Of a stretch of 7,401 nt of DNA, positions 1-5,246 are shown piece by piece. Source of the stretch: an uncultured Propionibacteriaceae bacterium (GTDB lineage Bacteria > Actinomycetota > Actinomycetes > Propionibacteriales > Propionibacteriaceae); contig CALMAD010000156.1 in assembly GCA_937859105.1 (NCBI GenBank), forward strand, positions 1 to 7,401, given 5' to 3'. A program made the translations under genes and the position numbers. Each line of letters opens with the position of its first letter. Positions within the stretch are counted from its first letter, which is position 1. A model generated the notes under the pieces. The model was not told the origin of the DNA and did not search any database. It saw nothing but the letters and a program-made list of their open reading frames with translations.

Positions 1-960
1 GACCTGATGCGCGCGACCGAGGCGGCGGCCCTGTCGGCGGGCCGCTGGGCCGGCCGCGGCGACAAGGAGTCGGGCGACGGCGCGGCCGTGGCGGCGCTGC
101 GGCGCATCCTGAATGAGGTGCGCATGGACGGCACGATCGTCATCGGCGAGGGCGAAAAAGACGAGGCGCCCATGCTCGCCAACGGCGAGAGGGTGGGCAC
201 GGGCGAGGGCCCGCGCGTCGACATCGCGGTCGACCCGGTCGATGGGACGCGGCTGCTCGCCTGGGGCGCCCGCGACTCGATCGCCGTGCTCGCCGCCGCC
301 GACGGGGGCACGATGTACGACCCGTGCATGTGCTTCTACATGGACAAGCTCGTCGTCGGGGCCGACGCCGCCGACGTCATCGACCTGGACGCCCCGATCG
401 CCGAGAACATCCGGCAGGTCGCGCGGGCGAAGGGGAAGGACGTCGCCGAGATCATCGTCGCCGTCCAGAACCGCGAGCGGCACGCCGACCTGGCCCGCGA
501 GGTCCGCGAGGCCGGCGCCCGCACCCGCATCTTCACCGACGGCGACGTCGCGTGCGCCGTGCAGGCCGCGTCGCCCGACATGGCGATCGACATCCTCGTC
601 GGACGCGGCGGCAGCCCCGAGGGGGTCGTGACGGCGGTGGCGATGAAGTGCCTCGGCGGGCGCATCCTGGCGCGTCTGCACCCCACGACCGACGAGCAGC
701 GCGAACGGACGATCGCCGCCGGCTTCGACCCGGCCCGCGTCCTCGACACGAACGACCTGGTCAGCGGCGACAACTGCGTGTTCGTCGCGACGGGCATCAC
801 CGACGGCGACCTGCTGCCGGGCGTCCGGTACCTGCCCGGCGGCGGCGCGCGCACGGATTCGGTCGTGATGCGCTCCATCTCCGGGACGCGCCGCTACGTC
901 CAGGCGTTCCACCAGCTCGAGAAGGTCGCCGACTACGCCCGGCGCACCGGCGAGGGGTAG
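1..960 (+). CDS. glpX: Class II fructose-1,6-bisphosphatase GlpX, 5' end cut by the window edge
   Basis: This enzyme hydrolyses fructose 1,6-bisphosphate to fructose 6-phosphate and phosphate in gluconeogenesis, in the cytoplasm with a divalent metal. The frame is open to base 1, and the two codons before the ATG at 7 (Asp-Leu) fit the family's N-terminal helix, so that ATG is probably internal. By comparison with E. coli GlpX as I recall it, about seven or more N-terminal residues are missing. Counting from the ATG at 7, the family's active-site residues are present: Lys20 and Asp24, the GEGEKDEAPML segment with Glu48, DPVDGT with Asp76 and Asp79, Tyr111 in FYMDK, the DGD triad at 178-180, and Glu205 in GGSPEGV. 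The usual (D/A)(R/K)PRH segment reads QNRERH at 154-159; the second Arg is kept but the Pro is Glu. The C-terminus is complete and ends in TAG. Family assignment is secure; use as the main FBPase or as a paralogue cannot be decided here. Confidence 0.95.
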   Translation, partial: DLMRATEAAALSAGRWAGRGDKESGDGAAVAALRRILNEVRMDGTIVIGEGEKDEAPMLANGERVGTGEGPRVDIAVDPVDGTRLLAWGARDSIAVLAAADGGTMYDPCMCFYMDKLVVGADAADVIDLDAPIAENIRQVARAKGKDVAEIIVAVQNRERHADLAREVREAGARTRIFTDGDVACAVQAASPDMAIDILVGRGGSPEGVVTAVAMKCLGGRILARLHPTTDEQRERTIAAGFDPARVLDTNDLVSGDNCVFVATGITDGDLLPGVRYLPGGGARTDSVVMRSISGTRRYVQAFHQLEKVADYARRTGEG

Positions 961-983
961 ACCCGGATCCCCCGAGGCGGGTC
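960..983. terminator. Small inverted repeat between convergent genes, possible bidirectional terminator
   Basis: GACCCG at 960-965 is matched by CGGGTC at 978-983, giving a perfect 6-bp stem around a 12-base loop. It begins at the last base of the glpX stop codon and lies in the 28-base gap before the stop of the opposite-strand glucosidase. There is no T tract on either strand. GC-only hairpins of this kind are common between convergent genes in actinomycetes, but the stem is short and the loop large, so the call rests mostly on position. Confidence 0.4.
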
Positions 984-988
984 CGACG

Positions 989-2797
989 TCAGATCCTCAG
1001 CCACGCCGCCGCATGCCCCGGCAGGACGCCGTCGGCCGCGTCGGCGTCCGAGCAGACGAGCACCTCGGACCCCTCGGGCAGCCGGACGCCGTCGGCGGAG
1101 AAGTTCACCACGCAGCAGAAGTGCTCGCCGCGGGTGAACGCCAGCACGTCGCCGCCGTCGAGGGGGTGCCACGCCAACGCCCCGGCGCCGAGCGCCGGGT
1201 TCGCCTGCCGCTCGGCGAGCGCGCGCCGATAGAGGGAGAGGGTGGACGCCGGGTCGCCCTCCTGGTCGGCCGCGGTCCGGCCGGCCCACCGCTCGGGCTG
1301 GGGCAGCCACGTTCCCGCGGGAACGTCTCCGGGGGCGTCCGGCGCCGAGCTGGGGCCCGAGAAGCCGAACGGCGGCCGGTCGCCCGACCACGGCAGCGGG
1401 ACGCGGCAGCCGTCGCGACCGCGGACGGTGTGGCCGGAGCGCTCCCAGGACGGGTCCTGGAGGACGTCGTCGGGGAGGTCCTCGACCTCGTCGAGCCCGA
1501 GCTCCTCGCCCTGGTAGACGTACGCCCCGCCCGGCAGCGCCAGCTCCAGCAGGGCCGCCGCGCGGGCGCGGCGCAGCCCGAGGGCGGCGTCCGTGGGCAT
1601 GGCGAGCAGCTGCGCGCTGAGGTCGGCCGGGTCGCCGCCGTCGACCTCGCCCGCATAGTCCAGGCCGGTCCACGGCTTGCCGTACCGCGTCGCCACCCGG
1701 ACGTTGTCGTGGTTGCCCAGCACCCACGTCGGCGTCGCTCCGACGGCGTCGTGGAGCGCGATCGTCCGGCGGATGACCTCCCGCTGGGACGCCGCCGACC
1801 ACCCCGACAGGAGCGCATCGAAGTTGAACGTGAGGTGGAGGCGTCCGGGCTCGACGTACTTGATGAGCCGCTCCAGCGGGTCGAGGTACGCCTCCGACAC
1901 GAAGACGCGGGCGCCGAGCTCGGTGTCGGCGTACTCGTCGGAGATCGCCCGCCAGCGCCGCTGGATGGCGGGCAGGTCGGCGTGGTCCCAGGCGGGGGAA
2001 CCCGGGTACGGGTCGAGGGTGCCGCGCCCGGTCTTCGGGTCGACGCGGACGTCGGGCAGCGTCATGTCCTTGGCCATCGCGATCGCCACGTCGACGCGGA
2101 AGCCGTCGATGCCGCGGTCGCACCAGAACCGCAGGATCGCGTCGAACTCCGCCCGGACGCGCTCGTTGCTCCAGTTCCAGTCCGGCTGCGACACGTCGAA
2201 CAGGTGCAGGTACCACTGCCCGGGCGTCCCGTCGGCGTCGGTGACGCGCGTCCAGGCGTCGCCGCCGAACATCGCGGGCCAGTTGTTGGGCGGCTCGTCG
2301 CCGTCCGGCCCCTGGCCGTCGCGGAAGATGAACAGGTCGCGCTCGGGCGAGCCGGGTTCGGCGGCGAGGGCGGCCTGGAACCACGGATGCTCCCAGGAGC
2401 AGTGGTTCGGCACGAGGTCGATGAACACGCGCAGGCCGAGCTCGTGGGCGCGCGCGACGAACTCGTCGGCCTCGGCGAGCGTGCCGAAGTCGGGGGAGAT
2501 GTCGCGGTAGTCGGCGACGTCGTAGCCGCCGTCCAGCAGCGGCGACGGGTACCACGGGCTGACCCAGACGGCGTCCACGCCGAGGGCCGCGAGGTACGGC
2601 AGCCGGTCGATCATCCCGCGGACGTCGCCCGTCCCGTCGCCGTTCGCGTCGGCGAACGAGCGCGGGTAGATCTGGTAGACCACCGCGCTGCGCCACCAGT
2701 CGGGGTCGGCGAACCGCGCGCGCCGCTGGGGGGCGGCCGCGGAGACCGGGTCAGTTGCGGCGGACGTCGTCGGAGGAGTCGGATAACCTGTCGTCAC
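989..2797 (-). CDS. GH13 alpha-glucosidase (oligo-glucosidase type)
   Basis: This glycoside hydrolase family 13 enzyme is predicted to release glucose from the non-reducing end of short alpha-glucans; no signal peptide is visible, so it probably acts in the cytoplasm. After a Pro/Thr/Ala-rich leader of about 33 residues, the barrel begins at WWRSAVVYQIYPRSF. A calcium-loop-like DANGDGTGD lies at 50-58. The four GH13 regions are intact: DLVPNH at 127-132; GFRVDVA at 232-238 with nucleophile Asp236; VSEAY with acid/base Glu302; GNHD at 361-364 with Asp364. QPDWNWSN (204-211) and QGEELGL (429-435) are also typical of alpha-glucosidases. A beta-sandwich domain C fits roughly residues 520-602. Val237 follows the nucleophile, as in oligo-1,6-glucosidases. 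The 602 residues are somewhat longer than the usual 530-560. The GTG start at 2797 follows an AGGAAGG; the codon can also be read as leaderless. No sugar transporter or LacI-type regulator gene lies within the window. The exact substrate is uncertain. Confidence 0.93.
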   Translation of the reverse strand: MTTGYPTPPTTSAATDPVSAAAPQRRARFADPDWWRSAVVYQIYPRSFADANGDGTGDVRGMIDRLPYLAALGVDAVWVSPWYPSPLLDGGYDVADYRDISPDFGTLAEADEFVARAHELGLRVFIDLVPNHCSWEHPWFQAALAAEPGSPERDLFIFRDGQGPDGDEPPNNWPAMFGGDAWTRVTDADGTPGQWYLHLFDVSQPDWNWSNERVRAEFDAILRFWCDRGIDGFRVDVAIAMAKDMTLPDVRVDPKTGRGTLDPYPGSPAWDHADLPAIQRRWRAISDEYADTELGARVFVSEAYLDPLERLIKYVEPGRLHLTFNFDALLSGWSAASQREVIRRTIALHDAVGATPTWVLGNHDNVRVATRYGKPWTGLDYAGEVDGGDPADLSAQLLAMPTDAALGLRRARAAALLELALPGGAYVYQGEELGLDEVEDLPDDVLQDPSWERSGHTVRGRDGCRVPLPWSGDRPPFGFSGPSSAPDAPGDVPAGTWLPQPERWAGRTAADQEGDPASTLSLYRRALAERQANPALGAGALAWHPLDGGDVLAFTRGEHFCCVVNFSADGVRLPEGSEVLVCSDADAADGVLPGHAAAWLRI

Positions 2798-2805
2798 AGG
2801 GCCCC

Positions 2806-2834
2806 ACCCTTCCTGGCGGTCCCGCCACCGTCAA
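2806..2834 (-). promoter_or_regulatory. Candidate promoter of the glucosidase gene, close to the start codon
   Basis: Read on the minus strand, TTGACG (2834 to 2829) is followed after 17 bases by AAGGGT (2811 to 2806), and the GTG start begins 8 bases later at 2797. TTGACG is a good vegetative -35 match. AAGGGT has the A and final T of the TANNNT -10 consensus but lacks the first T. If it is used, transcription would begin at or next to the GTG, giving a leaderless mRNA. The alternative is that the overlapping AGGAAGG is a Shine-Dalgarno site and the promoter lies further upstream. Confidence 0.35.
2808..2814 (-). promoter_or_regulatory. Candidate ribosome binding site of the glucosidase gene
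   Basis: The minus strand reads AGGAAGG here, 10 bases before the GTG start codon at 2797-2795. The match to the anti-Shine-Dalgarno sequence is good and the spacing slightly long. It supports the GTG as the start and so the roughly 33-residue leader before the catalytic domain. It overlaps the candidate -10 element, and the two readings cannot both hold for one transcript. Confidence 0.5.
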
Positions 2835-2862
2835 GCCGGACGCCCGTCGCCTCCCCTCGCGG

Positions 2863-2881
2863 TTGCCACGGGCAATAGGCT
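2863..2881 (+). promoter_or_regulatory. Short inverted repeat and possible -10 element in the divergent promoter region
   Basis: TTGCC at 2863-2867 and GGCAA at 2871-2875 form a perfect 5-bp inverted repeat around ACG, in the middle of the 146-base gap between the divergent glucosidase and lipoprotein genes. It runs directly into TAGGCT (2876-2881), a plausible actinomycete -10 element for the rightward lipoprotein gene, which would give a leader of about 55 bases. No clear -35 lies at the right distance: TTGCCA at 2863 is only 7 bases away. Operator, promoter part or chance are all possible. Confidence 0.25.
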
Positions 2882-2892
2882 GGGGGCGTCCG

Positions 2893-2930
2893 TCGCCGAC
2901 CGCGCTGCCGGTCGCCGATCGCATCGCCGA
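2893..2930 (+). repeat. Three direct TCGCCGA repeats in the lipoprotein gene leader
   Basis: TCGCCGA occurs at 2893-2899, 2912-2918 and 2924-2930, with starts 19 and 12 bases apart, just ahead of the ribosome binding site. The second copy overlaps a CGATCG palindrome at 2916-2921. The sequence is so GC-rich that short repeats can arise by chance. The uneven spacing argues against a simple tandem array, but the cluster sits where a regulator or leader structure could act. Confidence 0.4.
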
Positions 2931-2932
2931 AT

Positions 2933-2938
2933 AAGGAG
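2933..2938 (+). promoter_or_regulatory. Ribosome binding site of the lipoprotein gene
   Basis: AAGGAG lies 5 bases before the ATG at 2944. It is a strong match at near-ideal spacing and fixes the start; no competing in-frame start has comparable support. Confidence 0.8.
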
Positions 2939-2943
2939 TCGCC

Positions 2944-3456
2944 ATGAGTGGACGCCGTCGCCCCCGCGCTCTGGCACTGGCCGCCGTCGTCTCGGTGACC
3001 GCCCTGGCCGCCTGCACCCCCGGAGGACCCATGACCGCCAGCCCCAGCCCCGAGCCCAGCGGGCCCGTGTCGCTGCCGATCGCGGCGTCCCCGACCACGG
3101 CGGTGAGCCCGGCGTCGCCGGCCACCCCGGCGTCCCCGTCCACCGGACGCCCGACGTTCCGCACCATGCCCCCGCTGAGCCCCGCGCCGAGCGGGGCGCC
3201 GGCGTCCGTGAGTGACGCGCGCCTGCAGGCCATCAAGGCCGACCTCGGCAACCGCGGTGTCGACGCGGCGTCCGCGAAGGTCGTGAGCGCCGAATCGGTG
3301 ACGTGGAACGACAGCTCGCTCGGCTGCCCGACGCCGGGCGGCATGTATTCGCAGGCGCTCGTGGAGGGCATGCGCGTGATCGTGGAGACCGGCGGGCGGC
3401 AGTACGACTACCGCTTCGGGAGCGGCGACTCCGCCACCTTGTGCGAGCCCCGGTGA
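2944..3456 (+). CDS. Small lipoprotein with Pro/Ser/Thr-rich tether and a conserved C-terminal domain of unknown function
   Basis: The 170-residue product has a classic lipoprotein signal: an Arg-rich start (MSGRRRPR), a hydrophobic core and the lipobox LAAC with Cys24 as the predicted lipid-modified residue. It should be anchored on the outer face of the membrane. Residues 25 to about 88 are a low-complexity Pro/Ser/Thr/Ala tether. Residues about 90-170 form a compact domain with VTWNDSSLGCPTPGG (119-133), then MYSQALVEGMRVIVE and a YDYR segment, and a Cys near the end (Cys167). This resembles a recurring module usually read as VTWPDxSLGCPxPGMMYxQ...YEYH...C; I know no function or family name for it. 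Cys128 and Cys167 could form a disulfide. The usual His of YEYH is Arg here. The stop codon overlaps the start of the downstream hydrolase gene, suggesting one transcript. The start is fixed by a good ribosome binding site. Confidence 0.88.
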   Translation: MSGRRRPRALALAAVVSVTALAACTPGGPMTASPSPEPSGPVSLPIAASPTTAVSPASPATPASPSTGRPTFRTMPPLSPAPSGAPASVSDARLQAIKADLGNRGVDAASAKVVSAESVTWNDSSLGCPTPGGMYSQALVEGMRVIVETGGRQYDYRFGSGDSATLCEPR

Positions 3457-5207
3457 TCCGGGAGACGCTCCGGACGGTCATGCCCGACGGGGTCACCCTG
3501 CTGACCGACGTCGCCCGGCCGAACGACTCGGCGTCCCGTCCGGTGCCGCTGCTGCTGGCCCGGACTCCGTACCTGCTCGGCGGCCGGCTCACCCTGAAGC
3601 TCATGGGGCGCGACGTGGAGCGTCCGGGGGCCATGGCGGAGATGTTCGAGCTCCAGACCGACGTCTCGGTGGAGCGCGCGGTCGCGGCGGGGTTCGCGGT
3701 CGGCGTCCAGGCGTGCCGCGGCACTGACCGCAGCGACGGGACGTTCCGGTTCTACCGCGACGAGGCGTCCGACGGCGTGGCGACCCGGCGCGCGCTCGCC
3801 GCGCTGCCGTGGTGCGACGGGTCGGTGCTCACGTTCGGCCACTCCTACGTGACGACAACGCAGTTCACCGCCGCCCGCGCGGACGCCGACGGCATCGCCG
3901 CGATGACCCCCTGGGTCGCGCCCTCGACGTACGACGACGACCTCGCGATGCGCGGCGGCGTCCTGCTGGAGGGGCCGGGCTACGAGTGGGCGCGGCTGCG
4001 CGTGACCGACGGACGCGTGCGCGACGGGCTGCCCGAGGTGCCCGACGACGTGCTGCCGATGGACGTCTTCGAGTCCGCGCCGCTGCTGCGCGAGCTCGGC
4101 ATCGCCGAGTTCGCGGACCGGCTCGCGGAGGCCCACCCCGCCGGCGCGCACCTGGCCGAGTGGGTCCGGCATCCGCTGCGCGACGAGTACTGGGAGGGGC
4201 TCGCGTACTCCGAGGCGTCCCTGCGCGGGCTGGACGTGCCGGCGCTGCACGTGTCCGGCTGGTACGACGTCTTCCAGGGCGGCACGCTGCGCAACTACCG
4301 CCTCATGCGGCAGGGGGTGGCGTCCGAGGGGCAGCGGCTCGTGATCGGCCCCTGGACGCACATCAACCGCACCGGCGACCTGGGGGGCCTGGTCTTGCCG
4401 CGGGCGAAGCCGGTCGACGCGGGGTTGGACGTCCTGCAGCTCGATTTCTGGCGCGCGAGCCTCGGGGACGCCGCGGCCGCCGCCCGGCTGCCCGCCGGCC
4501 GCGCGCGGGTGTACCTCCTGGGCCTGAACCGCTGGGTCGACCTGCCCGACTGGCCCGTACCGGACGCCGAGCCGACGCGCTGGGCGCTCGGCCGCGACGC
4601 CGACGCCGGCGCCGGCGTCCTGCTGCCGGAGCCGGGGGCCGCCGCGGGCGAGGCGTCCACCGGGTTCGTGCATGACCCGGCGGACCCGGTCCCCACCTGC
4701 GGCGGCCCGATGCTGCTCGGGCTGCCGCACAACGCGGGCCCGCTCGACCAGCAGGAGGTCGAGCGGCGTGCGGATGTCGTCACCTTTACCGGCCCCACGC
4801 TCGACGCGCCGCTCGCCGTCGTCGGGCCGGTGCGGCTGCGCGTCTGGGTCAGCGCGGACGCCCCCGACGCCCACCTGCACGCCACCCTCGCCGACGTCGC
4901 GCCTGATGGCCGCAGCACGATCCTGACCGACGGCGTCCTGCGGCTGAGCGGACGCCGCGGGCTCGACCGCCGCGACCCCCTCACGCCCGGCGAGCCCGAG
5001 GAGGTCGAGATCGACCTGTGGGCCACCGGCAACGTGTTCCTGCCCGGCCACGCGATCCGGCTCGATCTCGCCGGGTCGAACTGGCCGCGCTACTCGGTGA
5101 GCGACCCGGCCGGCGGGCGTCCGGTCGAGATCACGCTCCACCACGACGCCGGCCACCGCAGCGTCCTGACGCTGCCCGTGCTGCCCTCCGCCGCCGTCGG
5201 CCTCTGA
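3453..5207 (+). CDS. CocE/NonD-family alpha/beta-hydrolase (X-Pro dipeptidyl-peptidase S15-like)
   Basis: This family cleaves acyl esters or amides with a Ser-Asp-His triad; known members include cocaine esterase, alpha-amino acid ester hydrolases and X-Pro dipeptidyl-peptidases. The start is taken as the GTG at 3453, whose last two bases lie in the lipoprotein TGA (GTGA overlap). This gives 584 residues beginning just before the family's opening PDGVTLLTDV; an ATG at 3480 and a GTG at 3441 are alternatives. The hydrolase core spans about 10-310: RTPY with Tyr40 at the oxyanion-hole Tyr position, FGHSYV with nucleophile Ser131, GWYDVF with Asp272, GPWTH with His303. The spacing matches Rhodococcus cocaine esterase (117, 259, 287, from memory). 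The C-terminal jelly-roll domain covers about 425-580. The elbow reads GHSYVT rather than the usual GxSYxG. No signal peptide is seen, so it is probably cytoplasmic. The substrate cannot be told, so no symbol is given. Confidence 0.9.
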   Translation: MIRETLRTVMPDGVTLLTDVARPNDSASRPVPLLLARTPYLLGGRLTLKLMGRDVERPGAMAEMFELQTDVSVERAVAAGFAVGVQACRGTDRSDGTFRFYRDEASDGVATRRALAALPWCDGSVLTFGHSYVTTTQFTAARADADGIAAMTPWVAPSTYDDDLAMRGGVLLEGPGYEWARLRVTDGRVRDGLPEVPDDVLPMDVFESAPLLRELGIAEFADRLAEAHPAGAHLAEWVRHPLRDEYWEGLAYSEASLRGLDVPALHVSGWYDVFQGGTLRNYRLMRQGVASEGQRLVIGPWTHINRTGDLGGLVLPRAKPVDAGLDVLQLDFWRASLGDAAAAARLPAGRARVYLLGLNRWVDLPDWPVPDAEPTRWALGRDADAGAGVLLPEPGAAAGEASTGFVHDPADPVPTCGGPMLLGLPHNAGPLDQQEVERRADVVTFTGPTLDAPLAVVGPVRLRVWVSADAPDAHLHATLADVAPDGRSTILTDGVLRLSGRRGLDRRDPLTPGEPEEVEIDLWATGNVFLPGHAIRLDLAGSNWPRYSVSDPAGGRPVEITLHHDAGHRSVLTLPVLPSAAVGL

Positions 5208-5208
5208 G

Positions 5209-5246
5209 GGCCGGGCGGGGGAACGATCGCCCCCGCCCGCCGGGCC
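5209..5246. terminator. Strong GC hairpin between convergent genes, probable bidirectional terminator
   Basis: CGGGCGGGGG at 5212-5221 pairs perfectly with CCCCCGCCCG at 5230-5239, giving a 10-bp stem with an 8-base loop (AACGATCG). A second layer, GGCC at 5209-5212 with GGCC at 5243-5246, could extend the stem through a bulge and would touch the protease stop codon. It fills the 38-base gap between two convergent stop codons (5207 and 5248). There is no T tract on either strand, as is often seen in high-GC actinomycetes. Confidence 0.75.

Noticed and set aside
324..1232. A 302-codon plus-strand frame spanning the glpX end and the gap.
   Set aside because: It is a shifted frame of glpX with Arg/His/Pro-rich composition and crosses the intergenic hairpin.
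933..2696. A 587-codon minus-strand frame within the glucosidase gene.
   Set aside because: It is the same strand in another frame and gives Arg/Pro-rich sequence without domains, running past the glucosidase stop into the glpX end.
1013..2878. A 621-codon plus-strand open frame opposite the glucosidase.
   Set aside because: It is an antisense shadow: the GH13 catalytic regions lie intact on the other strand, while this frame gives Arg/Val/Gly-rich sequence with no motif.
3040..3195. Repeated CCC/GCC/AGC-rich sequence that might be a DNA repeat array.
   Set aside because: It is the coding trace of the Pro/Ser/Ala tether of the lipoprotein; units are irregular in length and sequence, so it is neither a CRISPR nor a true tandem repeat.
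2751..3371. A 206-codon minus-strand frame antisense to the lipoprotein and crossing the promoter gap.
   Set aside because: There is no recognisable motif, and the opposite strand has a signal peptide, a lipobox and a good ribosome binding site.
3303..3452. An upstream extension of the CocE-like protein to an ATG at 3303.
   Set aside because: It would add 50 Arg-rich residues translated out of frame from the lipoprotein's conserved domain. The family's N-terminus begins close to the GTG at 3453, so the extension is a shadow.
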